Source: Eleusine coracana subsp. coracana | Lineage: Eukaryota > Streptophyta > Magnoliopsida > Poales > Poaceae | Direction: 5' to 3' | NCBI GenBank assembly: GCA_032690845.1 | Contig: CM064426.1 | Coordinates: forward strand, 69,614,403-69,678,402 | Length of the DNA: 64,000 nucleotides | Program-made: the position numbers and the translations under genes | Shown here: positions 11,933 to 22,811 of the stretch, one piece after another | Position numbering within the stretch: the stretch's first letter is position 1 | Layout: each line of letters opens with the position of its first letter | Notes under the pieces: model-generated | What the model saw: the letters and a program-made list of their open reading frames with translations, nothing else | Databases searched by the model: none | What the model was told of the DNA's origin: nothing

Positions 11933-13617
11933 CTAGGCCTGAACCTCTAACGAAAGATTGAACAACTCAACAAACTCTCTCATCAAGGAATTATATGCCA
12001 CATCCATCAGTAATGTGTCTTCGACTTTACTTCCATCAGACGCCTTTCCTAGTATCTCTTTGACACTCCCAACGCCGCGGTCCTTTATACCACAGGGAAC
12101 AATAAGTTTGAAGGGGGCCAAATCTGTTGTGACGTTTAGTGCTAGGCCGTGATAAACAAGAAACCGGTTGAAGCAGCCATGAATTCCTATTGCTGCAACT
12201 TTCTTATCCCCTATATGTAGAGGAGATATATAAGATTTATTATCAGCAATGTCATAATAGTGTGCATTACATTACGCAATAGAATGAGTAGAAATAACTG
12301 AGAAATTGGTAATGCAAAATTCGAAGTTGTCAAAGGATAATACATACCAACCCAAACACCAGTGTGTTTCTGTATCCTATATGCCTTTATCGAGAATGCC
12401 GATTTCAGCGCGCGAATGATCACTTCTTCAAGTGATCGAAGGTACATATGAACATCCATATTCTGTCTGTGCAAATTGAGTATCGGGTACATAACAAGCT
12501 GTGGAACAAAGGAATGATCGTAAGAGCCAAATATATATATATGAAACATTTTGTGATGGTAGCTGAAAACATATTTCATTAGAAGAACACTGAATTTGCA
12601 GCAGGAAGAAAGACAGGGTATATTTGTGTAGCCTGATTTCAAAGTGTGCAATGATACCAGTACTAGAAGTAAATAAACAACTAATTTAAAAACAAGGAGC
12701 ACGCAATTGAAAACACACCACTACAGTGTAATTAACCACGAAACAGTGAAATGCGAAACTACATGCGCAAATAGAAGTTTTCAACTGAGATAAGCACACC
12801 TGACCGGGGCCATGGTACGTCGCTTTCCCGGCACGCTTGACGCGATGGACCTCACACGGAGGGTCATCTAGGTCAAACAGGACGTCTTTCTTCACGTTCG
12901 TGGCTCTGCCCAGAGTATACGCCGGTGCATGTTGCAAAGCGATCAAGGTGTCCACGTGATCTTCGTCTGCGTCGTCCAACCGTTTCTTCCTCGCAAAGAT
13001 GGACTCCTGCCATGCCAGAGAATCGGCGTACGGAACTACCTGCTTGTGGAGATCGAAGAAGTCACACCTGTTCAATGCAGGCACTATCAAAACTCTGATC
13101 ACCAAAACCAAACGATAGTAGTTTTTGTTGCTGGATTTGCTGGTCAATGTTTCTAGAAAAGCAGAGTTCCTGTCTGTATCTTCGAACAGCAAAGTTAACA
13201 GTGCGTCGTGTAATAGTTGAAGCCCTATCGATCGAGTCCCAAAAAATTTAGGGACCAGTCCCAAAACAAATGAATTTCTTTATTGTATTACGAGCCAATT
13301 TTTTAGGGGAGGGAAACTGTATGGAGCAGTTGAGATTTGAGAGACATCAGTCTATTACTAGCAGCTTCAGTCAACGACGAGTGATGGGATACGAAAGCGT
13401 GAGGCGAACAAGCCATCCGCCCCGTGAGTGCGTACCTCCTCTTGTCGATGGCCGCCGCGGCGGGGCGAGGCGGCGCAGACGCGTCGTCCCTCAGCGCGGC
13501 GGAAGGCCCTGCCGGCGCAACGCGCGGGCTCCTCCGGGTGCGCGGCGAGGCGGCCGCCGTGGTGAAGCGCGGGGCGCGGCAGCAGCAGGACGGAGGTGGG
13601 GCGAGAAGAAGGGCCAT
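11933..13617 (-). CDS. Octanoyltransferase-like (LipB/LIP2p), copy B, diverged tandem paralogue
   Basis: Exons are 13436-13617, 12800-13067, 12348-12498 and 11933-12210, giving 292 residues. Exons 1 and 3 have the same lengths as in copy A (182 and 151 nt) and all intron phases match, so this is a tandem duplicate. The catalytic lysine (DKKVAAIG), the cysteine (IVPCGIKDRG), YHGPGQ and YHGLALNV remain. The normally invariant RGG signature reads KRAGKATYHGPGQ. The segment between GIH and YHGLALNV is rewritten and two residues longer than in copy A. The C-terminus is shorter. The N-terminus MALLLAPPPSCCCRAPR is again transit-peptide-like. The reading frame is open with proper splice sites, so it is annotated as a gene. 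Activity is uncertain: it may be redundant, specialised, or starting to decay. Confidence 0.8.
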
Positions 13618-15295
13618 GGCGGCGCCTGGTGGTTCGCGCGGACGTTTGAGAACAGAGAGAGAGAGAGACCGCGGTCGGTTGATCGTCGATTCCTGCACCT
13701 GCAAGTGGCGGAGCAGGAGCAGACGGACGCGTTCGGGTACGATTCGGCCCACGAAGGTTGGGTTGGACCTGCGGTACGAGCCAGTAGGCCTTCAGGTCGT
13801 CCAAGAGCAGCTATCCAGTATGGGTTGGCTCGCTCAGCCCGCCTCCTCAGGGTGGCGTGGGCCGCAACAAGCCTCTCTCGTGCTGCTCACGGCCCGTCCG
13901 TTTTCAAGCTCACACTAAGGCAGGCGAGTGAATGTTTTAGAGAGAGACGCGTTGGGCCGTAGCCCACGGAATCGATGGGCTGAATTATGGCCTACCTGCA
14001 AATTACGGTTGACATTTGACCACTCGAGCCCACTGTTTGGCCTTTCGGAGCATGCGTGCAGGCATTGAACAGCAAGGTACGTAGTCCATTGTTATTCTGG
14101 GAAGGAATGGAACCGCAGTATGGTGAACCAGTGCGGTAGACCACCCCTTGTCGAAGCCCTAAACCAGTAAATAACCGCTGCTGTGGTTAATCAATCACGG
14201 ATCCACCGACCATCACGTTGGCTCAGCCCGAGGAGGACGAACACAGCTGGCGGTGTCGCGCCGAGCTGACCCACACCACTGCAGCACCGTCGTCGCTGGT
14301 CCAGGTCAGTGGCTGACGCGCGATCCGACGGCTGGATTGGACGCAGTACCGCGCATTTGACGGGTAGATAGATCGCCCGGCCAGAACCAGGCTGTGCGTT
14401 GCGTGCGCAGCAGAGAGCAGCAGGAGGGAGCACTTTACGCGACACCAGAGTAACGCCGCCCCGCGCATCACGCTCCCCCACTCCTCCTAGGTTCTCAGTC
14501 GTTCCCAGATCCAACCAACCAGTCCTCACTGCTACTGCTCCCCGCCACGTGTGCAACCCTCACTCGAGGCTTCCATCTCACTCTTACTCCCTGCCGCGCC
14601 GTATCGTCCTGCACTCCTGCTGCTACCCCCAACTTTTGCTGGTTCTGCTTGCTCGGAGTAAACATGTGTTTAGAGAACGGTAAACGCAGTGGTGGGTTCG
14701 TGATGTACCAACGTCAGTTTAGTACTAGTACTGGATTTGGAGGAAGCTTATATGATTAACACAAGAGTAGATACATGTCGAAATCAAAAGGAGATAATGA
14801 GCCTGGCCAGTACTACAAAACCACGAGGAGAAGAAACCCCCATCGTTCCGTCGTCCCCCTTTTTCTACCAGCCGTCCGACGAGAAAACGGCGGCTCCGAG
14901 AGAAGTGCGGTCACCGGAGACGCCCTCCGTTTTCTGATCGGACGGTTCGGACAAGACACGTGGTGGTCAAAGGACCCCCCAGGCAAAAGAAAAACAAAAA
15001 ATCTGCGGAGGTTTGAAATTCCGGACGCGGCCAAGCAAGCCAAGCCAGAAGCAACAGCAGTGAAGTGAGAGCGTGCGTGACCCGTGTGAACCCGGCCAGC
15101 GTGCAGCGCCGCAGGAAGCGACAGCACTCGGTCTGGGCACACGTCCTCCCGCCATTAAAACCGGCGCAGCAGGGGCCTCCTCCTCCTCCTCGCATTAACT
15201 CGCGCCATTAACTGCCCGCCCCCTTCTCCACGCAGCCCCGCAGGCCCACCACCACCACCAGATCCACTCACCGCGCGCGGTGGTCTCACCACCGG
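13618..15295. other. Intergenic region between copy B and the RING-H2 gene
   Basis: Neighbouring genes point left, so this interval holds the promoter of copy B (with a short GA-rich tract near 13650-13671) and the 3' UTR of the RING-H2 gene. Several overlapping GC-rich ORFs (14191-14683, 14737-15195) have no recognisable domains and conflict with each other. No gene is called. Confidence 0.5.
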
Positions 15296-16570
15296 TCAGC
15301 GGCCGCCGAGGCGGTCCGGCGACAGCAGCGCCTCGGGGTCCCCGCACCGGAGCCGGCTCGTCGACGGCGCGCGGGCCCGCCGCGCCGCCGCCAGGATCGA
15401 CGGCGGCTCCGATGCCAGCGACATGAAGAAGAACCCGCTCCCTGCTCCTCCACTCGCGCCATTGCCGCCGCGGCGGCGGGAGAAGGGGGACGATTTGGCA
15501 GCAGCCGCGGCGGAGCGGTAGGACCGGAATGAGAACACGCGCGCGGCGGCGGACCCGCCTCCCCCTCCGCCGCCGAACGGGGACGGCCACCGCTTGCTCC
15601 AGAAGCTGCTGCTACCGCGGCCGCCGCCGCCGCCGGCGGCGGCGAAGCGGAAGCGCCATGGCGGGGACGCGGTGGACGACGCGGCGTCGGCGGAGGCGAG
15701 GCTGCGCTCGAAGCCGAAGGAGTAGGAGCGCTTGAGCAGGAAGTCGCGCGGGTCGAGCGGGCGGCCGTTGTCCGGGCTGGCGGGCCCGATCTCTGGCAGG
15801 CCCGCGAAGCCGCCGTCGTGGGCCGAAGGTAGCAGCGGGGGCACGGGGTGGAAGAAGAGGAGGTCGTCGAGGCTGGGCCGCGTCCCTGCGGCGGCGGCGG
15901 CCCGGATAGGGGAGGGCGGCAGGAGGAGCGCGACGGCGGCGCGGCAGAGCGGGCACGACGCGTGGGCCCGGAGCCAGACGTCGACGCAGTCGGCGTGGAA
16001 CGCGTGCGCGCACGGCGGCAGCGCGCGGAGCTCGTCGCCGTCGGCGAACTCCAGCAGGCACACGGCGCACTCCCTCTCGGCGCCGGAGCCCCTGCCGGCG
16101 AGGAAGTGCGCCGAGGGGAGCGACTTGATGGCGGCGTCGTCGAGGCCGTGGCCGTGGAAGGGGGAGAAGGTGTGGTAGAAGTTGTCGTAGGTGGTGAAGG
16201 AGTCGCCGGCGATGGAGGACGACTGGGAGCCCGGGACCATGAGGAGCCGGAGCCGCCGCCTGCGCCACCGCCGCCGCGCCGCACGGAACACGCGGCTCAC
16301 CAGACGCGCGTACAGGACCACCAGCAGCGCTGCGCCCACCACCGCCAGCATCGCAATGAGCGGCGGGCTTAGGGCCGCGCCGCCGCCGCCGCCTCTCCTC
16401 CCGCCCCCCGACGCCGCCGCCGTGAACGCGGACGGTTCCGGCGCTGGGCCCGGGCCGGGACTCGGCGCGGGTGAGCCCAACGCGTAGGGAGCAGGTGGCG
16501 AGCTGATGACGGCGGCGACGAACGCGTCGGCCGGCGCCGGCGCCGGGGATGGAGGGCGGAGCGCGCGCAT
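15296..16570 (-). CDS. ATL-type RING-H2 finger protein (putative E3 ubiquitin ligase)
   Basis: A single-exon gene encodes 424 residues. A Pro/Ala-rich N-terminus is followed by a membrane helix (about 70-92), a basic stretch, the GLD motif (about 142) and a RING-H2 domain. Its ligands are C168, C171, C187, H189, H192, C195, C206 and C209 (ECAVCLLEF ... CPLC). This order (membrane helix, GLD, RING-H2, intronless) defines the ATL family of membrane E3 ligases, often linked to defence and stress responses. The C-terminal part has the DFLLKRSYSFGFERSL motif seen in ATL13/ATL46-like members, then a low-complexity Ser/Gly/Ala tail. The frame stays open upstream to 16834, but the extension is low-complexity and MRALRPPSP gives the usual ATL layout, so the start at 16570 was chosen. 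Substrates are unknown. Confidence 0.85.
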   Translation of the reverse strand: MRALRPPSPAPAPADAFVAAVISSPPAPYALGSPAPSPGPGPAPEPSAFTAAASGGGRRGGGGGAALSPPLIAMLAVVGAALLVVLYARLVSRVFRAARRRWRRRRLRLLMVPGSQSSSIAGDSFTTYDNFYHTFSPFHGHGLDDAAIKSLPSAHFLAGRGSGAERECAVCLLEFADGDELRALPPCAHAFHADCVDVWLRAHASCPLCRAAVALLLPPSPIRAAAAAGTRPSLDDLLFFHPVPPLLPSAHDGGFAGLPEIGPASPDNGRPLDPRDFLLKRSYSFGFERSLASADAASSTASPPWRFRFAAAGGGGGRGSSSFWSKRWPSPFGGGGGGGSAAARVFSFRSYRSAAAAAKSSPFSRRRGGNGASGGAGSGFFFMSLASEPPSILAAARRARAPSTSRLRCGDPEALLSPDRLGGR

Positions 16571-17382
16571 GGTGATGGTGATTGGCTGGCGCGGCCGCCT
16601 CCTCGATCTGGAGTCCGCGTCAGTGCGCAGGAGCGGGAGGAGAGCAGCACATGCCGCGGCGCCAGTAGCTGCAGCTGCTCCTGTTGCGGCTAGTGTTGGG
16701 AGGAGGACCGGGGGAATGAGATGTGTCTGTGTGGATCGGGCGTGTTGCGTTGCATGGTTGAGTGCAAAGCGGTGCACCGTGTCGCGTGGGCTGGCGAGGG
16801 AGGATCGTACTCCGTGCTCCATGGTTGGTGCCACGATTTATCATCGAAGGAACAATTGCATTTACTGTCGCCCACTGCCTACTCGCATTTCATTCATCTG
16901 CCTTTGAACGATCGATCCCGATACGCGTGAAAAATACGAAATGATTGCCCGGCAAAGAAAAATGGAAATCGGTTTCAATTCATCTGACTCTGATTGAAGC
17001 AACTGAGAATTTGTAATAACAAACGGTTTTATGTATCGATGCCGCTACTGGAACCAATATATTTCCTTTACTTAGAACAAACTTTGATTGAAAGGAGATT
17101 TTTGCTATTTTTATCATAGAACTAGCGAGTTTTGTTAAAATAATCATCAAAATCATGAAACCAATGATCCTTGCTTTTTCTTCTTCCTCTCTCTCTTTCT
17201 TCGTCACCTCCTAGCGCATTGCCCGTACTCATCGTGACGTCGCTTATGTCTATTGCGGTGCATTCCGTCCGTCGCAGTGTTGCCTCCATCGCCATGTTGC
17301 CCTTGTTCGCCGCCTCCCCGCAAAATAGCAAAAATCTAGGTTGAAAGGACCTAAAGGTGTGCTTTGCTAGAAGTTTGATGAC
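16571..17382. other. Upstream region of the RING-H2 gene up to the retrotransposon nest
   Basis: This is the 5' flank and promoter of the RING-H2 gene. It contains a segment (16803-about 17000) that recurs at 53798-53990. Short ORFs between 16980 and 17331 have no recognisable content. The last five bases before the element, ATAAG (17383-17387), are the left target duplication of element 1. Confidence 0.5.
16803..17000 (+). repeat. Duplicated segment, copy 1 (partner at 53798-53990)
   Basis: This stretch shares a perfect run of about 50 bp with the partner (from GAAGGAACAATTGC to CGCATTTCATTC). Matching blocks follow (GATACGCGTGAAAAATACGAAAT, then TCTGACTCTGATTGAAGCAAC against TCTAACTTTGATTCAAACAAC). 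Both copies have the same orientation. Confidence 0.85.
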
Positions 17383-17387
17383 ATAAG

Positions 17388-18972
17388 TGAAAGTTGCCTA
17401 GAGGTGGGGGGGAGGGGGATAGGCAAATCTAAAAATCATGTGAAATTACACTTAAACAATTTAATTAGTTGGACCGGCAGTGCCGGTGGCTGGGATCAGC
17501 ACTGTCGATGAGAGAACAGAAAGCAAATAGAAACTAGGTTTAAGTAGTTTCACATTTACTAAGTGATAGTTGACTACAACAGTGAAGTAAAAGGAACACT
17601 ATGACAATAGGGAACAACCAAACAAGGGCTACTCAAGTAGATCTAGTAATTTAATCAAATACAAGAACAAACCTAAGAGATGAGCAAATAAATAACAAGT
17701 AATCAAAAAGCACACGAAGACACAAGATTTGTTACCGAAGTTCGGGCTCACAAAGAAACCTACGTCTCCGTTGAGAAGTCCACAAAGGACCGGGTCTCTT
17801 TCAACCCTATTCTCACTCAAGCGACCACAAAGATCGAGTTTGAGTTCTCCACTAGCAAATCCCTTGCGGGATGGGTAATACAAACTTCCCGAAGCGTCAC
17901 CACACAAGTTGGGATCTCTACGGGCACCGCTAACAGTCTAGGAGCAAAGCTCCAAGAGTAACAAGCACAAGTCACAAAGATGATTAAATCGAATCCTCAA
18001 GAGTGGAGGAGTGCTCTTTTCACTAGAAACAAATGGCTCACTCAAACCCTAGCTCAAGGAATGAAGCTTGGACTTGGAGAGGGAGAGTGGAGCTCAAAAA
18101 TGCCTTTTGATTTTCGGATGGGAGAGAGAGTGCACGAAGAGTGGTGGGAGCCTTTTGTACAAAGGGCTCAAAAAGAGCCGTTGACCTATCTGGATACCCC
18201 GCACCGGCACTACCGATCGAGCCATCAGCACTGCCGGTAGGGTTTCTGACACACTGTCATAGATCTACAGGGGAGAATTCGGCCCGCACCGGCACTGTCG
18301 ATCAAGGCATCAACACTGCCGATGAGGTAGCCACAGAGAACAAGGAGCTTCTGGAGACCCTGATCGGCACTGCCGATTAGCTACAGACTGAGCCAGACAG
18401 AAAGAGTAGCTTTCTGGGAGAGCCGACCGGCACTGCCAATGGGACCATCGACACTGCCGATGAGCTACAGCCAGAGAGCCAAGGAGACCAAACTTTCCTG
18501 GAAGGGGTGATCGGCACTGCCGATGGGGCCATCGACACTGCCGATGCTGGCAAGACAGAAGCCAGAGAAGTGTCTGAACATCACAGCACCTCTGGGAGGA
18601 TTGATCGGCACTGCTAGTGAGGATCACCGGCACTGCTGATGAAGATAGAAATCAGAGGGCGACAGAACTGTAAATTGGGAAAATTTTGAGCATTTGACTT
18701 TACCAAATTTTGTAGATTATACCCATCTTAATAGTACGGTTTACCTATACTCAAGATTAAAAAGAAAAACAACACGGATCCTTCATTCTTGAGTGAATAT
18801 TGGACTTTAACTTGAGCCAAATGACCATCTCCTTTCCCTTCTTTGTTTAAATGCTTTTCATTCTTTAAAAGAGATAGTCATCTACACACATACTCAATAA
18901 AAACATTAGTCCATTCTTAATTGTATTGACGTTAATCTCCAAAACAAAATTAGGGGCCTAGATGCTCTTTCA
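17388..18972 (-). repeat. Element 1, 3' LTR (1585 bp)
   Basis: It is bounded by TG...CA and immediately followed on the plus strand by ATCTCCCCCTTTTTGG, the complement of the polypurine tract. It carries many copies of the palindrome ATCGGCACTGCCGAT and its variants at about 18195-18640. An ORF on the minus strand at 17629-17907 is repeated in the other LTR and is not a gene. Confidence 0.9.
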
Positions 18973-18986
18973 ATCTCCCCCTTTTT
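18973..18986 (-). other. Polypurine tract of element 1
   Basis: On the minus strand this reads AAAAAGGGGGAGAT directly before the 3' LTR, the standard plus-strand primer site of Sireviruses. A second, degenerate GGGGGAGCTC-type tract lies further inside (19057-19075). Confidence 0.8.
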
Positions 18987-19463
18987 GGTGATTGATGACA
19001 ATACAACTAAATTTCATAGAAATTTGCAATAAGAATCATTTTGTGATATTAAAACCAATGTGGAGCTCCCCCTAAGTGTGTGCATGATTTAAATAATAAT
19101 GAAGAACAACAACAATGCACATATTTAAAGAAAAGTGTGAGAGCTCCCCCTATCATCGTGCATATGTGACAATTTATAATAATTGAGCATAAGAGATAAT
19201 AAACTACGCATATGACGAAGATTATCACACAAATGCATCTAGAAGGCGAGAAACAACAATATGCCACCATAAGAGACAATAGAAGCAACTTAATCATAAA
19301 ACACAAATAGAGGCTTACAAGAACAAAAGCAAACAGTTTTACAAAGCACAAGCAAATTGTCCATCACTCTCACAAAATGAAAAACAAGCTACTAGACACC
19401 AACTAATCTTCTCCCCCTTTGGCATCACAACACCAAAAAGAGGGAAAAGAACCGCTAGAAGCT

Positions 19464-21848
19464 TCACTCCTCCATGGAATCAGCGTTGTCATCATCATCA
19501 TCCTCATCCTGAGCCTCCTGTATAGCCTGTGTAGCCTGAGTGTAGAAATCCCAGGGATCATCATAGGAGCTCATGTCTAGTAGAGGAGTGAACTGAACGG
19601 GTCCTCAAGTCTGACTGAACCTGAGTCAGAGCCTGCTGCTGCTCCCTGATGGCCACAACAGAGTCCCGGCATATGCAAAACATGGACTTGATGGCACGAG
19701 TAAGCTTCGAGGACCGATGACAAGGGCGAGGGACAGCACTAGGATCGACTGCCTCTCCCCTTGCTGCTGCTGAGGACTGAGGCACATCTACCGCTGCTGG
19801 AGGAGTACTGCCGTGTGGAGGTGACACAATGAGAGGAAACTTCTTCGACATGACTGAGGGATGCTTGTGATCACATATGAACTGGCAGCCCACCACACGC
19901 AGAATCATCTTCATAATATAAGGAGCATGGATCAAAGAAGCCTTACTAGTGTAGGAGTTATAGAGAATCTCTGTCCAAATGAAGTCAAATACACTGAAAG
20001 GCTCTGCTCCCTCTCTTATAGCAAACATCAATGTCTTGGTGGAGCTGAGAATATGAGTGTGATCCCCCACCTTAGGCGTCAAAGTCACCCGTAGCATGTT
20101 GTTGAGAACTCGAAAATATGGCTTCATGCCATGATAGGAACCAAACTCAACACCATGCTTGGGGTTAGCATAACGAGCATCATACACGAACTCCCACTCA
20201 CTGTCCTCCTGAGGATCAAAGATAATCGCCTTGGGCTTAGCTCTGTCAGTCTTATCAAAGCCAGGGATCTGAGAAAAGTTGAAGTAAGTGACAGTGAACT
20301 GGTTGCCCTCTATGGTCCAGTGCAACTTGGAATCCATGTGGTTTTCCTCATCAAGCTAAATCCACATGGTAGCGTAGAACTGAGCAATGATCTTATCATT
20401 CCAGTGCTGGTGCAAACCCATGATAGTTGTCATGTTCCTCCCGTCACACTCTGAGCGGATTAGCTAAAATGTGGGATCATCTGCTGCTGCCATCCTATCC
20501 CAGTCAATGCACTTCATGGGTGCAACTCTGTGCGTGGTCTTCTTCAGAATGTTCTTGTACCATGCAACCTGAGTCATGTCCCAAAATCTGACATCGAAGA
20601 CACCCAGGTGCTTGGGCTCGGTCCAGGGGTTAGTGTGACGGTACATTCTCATCTCATCCCTGGATGGAGCCATTGTAATCTAGAACTGATCATCCACCTG
20701 GGGTGCTAACTACTGATAGGTGATGGAGGAGCGCATGGGTCCATGGACAGGCTGATGATCAACCTCATCCCCAGACTCATCACCCTCCTCATCATCCTCC
20801 TCAGTAGGGATGTCAACAGGTACCCGTTACCCGACGGGTAAAAACCCTATTAGGGGACGGGGATGGGTCAAAATCGTACCCCGCAGGGAGGATAACGGGC
20901 AAAATCATTTCCCCGTCGGGTTTGTGAATGCGGGTATGGGATTGCATCCCCGTCCCCGTTTCCCCGCACACCCGCTAAAACAATGGTCCAACAAGTCTAG
21001 AAGGCCCATGAATCTAGCCCAACAGGCCCAGGTCGGCGATTCTTCCTATTTCCTCTTCCGAACCCTAACCCTATGCAGCCGCCTCTCAGTTCTCCCACCG
21101 CTGCCTCTCCCCAATTCTCTCATCGCCGCCCTCTCCTCAGTTCTCCCGTCACCGCCCTCTCCTCATGCAGCCCGGCAGTCGTCTCTCCTCAGTTCTCCCG
21201 CTAGGCTGGCGCGACACGACGACTTCTCCTCCCCGGCAGGCTGGCGCGCCGTCGCATCCCGACAGGCGCTGGAGCGGCGGCTCAGCGCGGAGTCACATCC
21301 CCGACAGGCGCTGGCATGACGGCTCGGTGCGGCGTCACATCCCAGGCAGGTGCAGCTTCGCTTCCTCGACCGACACACACGACGGCTCAGGGATGGTTTC
21401 CCTGTCGAGTATCCGCTCCCCACGCGGGGGCGGGTGTGGGGAGAATTTTTTCCCCGTAAGCGGGGACGGGGATGGGTTGCCTTGTGCGGGGACGAGGATA
21501 GGGGTCTCCTACCCGTAGGAATTTTCCCCATTGCCATCCCTACTCCTCAGCACCCTCGCCAGCCTCCTCGTCCTCCTGCTTATCATCCTCTTGCTCATCC
21601 TCATTGTCTTCCTCCTCTGACTCTTCATCCTAACTAGGAGTAGGATCACATGGAGGAATGACCTTGCCCTTGCCACACCCAAGGCCAACACCACGTGAGG
21701 TGGTTTGGCCGCAGTCTCCGCCTTGACCCCGCTTGCCCCCTCCACCCCGACGAGCAACGGGGGAGTCATTGCGGTTGAAATCTGCATCCGAGTCACTGGG
21801 AGTGTCGATAGTTAGGATGACCCAACCGACAGTGCCGATAACTAACAT
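19464..21848 (-). pseudogene. Element 1 third ORF (Sirevirus ORF3 / env-like position), broken
   Basis: Downstream of RNase H, a degraded reading frame can be followed on the minus strand. It has a basic/Gly-rich N-terminal part (21630-21848), an acidic stretch interrupted by a hAT-like insertion (20805-21542), a segment at 20464-20673, a core at 19561-20337, and an acidic tail ending at 19464. The core resembles the third ORF of element 2 in the motif pattern NxMLxVTLxPKVG ... FSVxD ... APYxMKMI. In-frame stops are present. The position matches the env-like ORF described in some Sireviruses, but I see no convincing signal peptide or fusion motif. Its function is unknown; a domesticated host-derived or structural protein is equally possible. 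Confidence 0.6.
20805..21542. mobile_element. Non-autonomous hAT-like element in ORF3 of element 1
   Basis: The ends TAGGGATGTCAAC and ATTGCCATCCCTA form a short TIR. A perfect 8-bp target duplication CTCCTCAG flanks it (20797-20804 and 21543-21550), as expected for hAT transposons. The 738-bp interior has no transposase. Subterminal GC-rich repeats (ACGGGTAAAAACCC, CGGGGACGGGGATGGG) occur on both sides. Confidence 0.88.
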
Positions 21849-22217
21849 CGGCAGTGCCGATTAGTTCAAATCGACGCTGCAATGACAATTAGGGTTATGG
21901 ATCTCCCGATCGGCAGTGCCGATCGAGGAAGTTTGAAACCCTAAGTCCACTAGAAACCGAGATTTAGCCACTAAAATTCTATCAAATTTCAGGGGTGACT
22001 AAATTACAACTAGATGAACATCTCTATCAAGTGAAATTATGCAAAAACATGAGGCATTGTGAGATTCAAGAGATGGAGATTTTTCAAACAAACCTTCAAA
22101 AGTCCTTCGAATCCGAAAGGAGATGGAGGGGAGAAGGTCTAGGAGCAGTTTTGATCCACTTCTTTCTTGATTCCACGAAGATTTGCAAGGATTTGGAGAG
22201 GGGAGACTTGGGATAGG

Positions 22218-22286
<69 letters not shown>

Positions 22287-22560
22287 GTGGTTTGGAACTG
22301 AGGAAGAGAAACTGGACTCGGTCCCGTGAGGGGACCGAGTTAATTTCATAACTCTAGGCCCGCATCGGCAGTGTTGGTGATGAGCACCGGCAGTGCCGGT
22401 GCGGGTCAATGCACTAGGTCTAGGCCTGCATCAGCAGTGCCGGTGGTGAGCAACGGTAGTGCCCATGAGGGTAGCCGGAGGAACAAAATTCCCAACCAGA
22501 AGTTGGCTTTGTTGGAAGCCAGACCGACAGTGCCGGTAGAGGTACCGGCAGTGCTGATAA
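21813..22560. repeat. Palindrome array in the pol-ORF3 spacer of element 1
   Basis: Copies of the imperfect palindrome family ATCGGCAGTGCCGAT / CACCGGCAGTGCCGGTG are scattered at 21813-21920 and 22363-22558. They are the same motif that fills the LTRs of this element. An (AG)n microsatellite lies between the two clusters. Confidence 0.85.
22221..22284. repeat. (AG)32 microsatellite
   Basis: An uninterrupted AG dinucleotide run of about 64 bp lies in the non-coding spacer of element 1. Confidence 0.95.
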
Positions 22561-22811
22561 ACTAAAGAACAGACAGAAACAGAACAGAAGAGCTAGAAGT
22601 GAGAGTTCCAAAAACAAGTTTTGATGGACAAAATGCAATCTTGACATCATATGGTCAGCCAACAATCAACAATACATTACAATGACCATATTTTGACAAG
22701 ATTTGATCCAATGATCAAGAAGCAACATCACTAGCAAAAACAATGGATTTTTGACATAAAGCAATGATATTTGCAAAGATAAAACAATCAACATTTAAAT
22801 GTGCACATCCT

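Noticed and set aside
14191..15195. A gene between copy B and the RING-H2 gene
   Set aside because: Competing short ORFs on both strands with no domain, no splice-supported model and no recognisable protein.
15195..16372. Several long ORFs in other frames over the RING-H2 gene
   Set aside because: Shadow frames of a GC-rich single-exon gene; the RING-H2 frame has the full ligand set.
16571..16834. N-terminal extension of the RING-H2 protein to 512 residues
   Set aside because: The extension is low-complexity and ATL proteins normally begin shortly before the membrane helix; the start at 16570 fits better.
17629..17907. 92-codon ORF on the minus strand, repeated at 29502-29810
   Set aside because: It lies inside both LTRs of element 1 and is repeated only because the LTRs are; no domain is recognisable.
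22221..22284. Possible CRISPR-like or tandem coding repeat
   Set aside because: It is a plain AG dinucleotide microsatellite in a plant retrotransposon.
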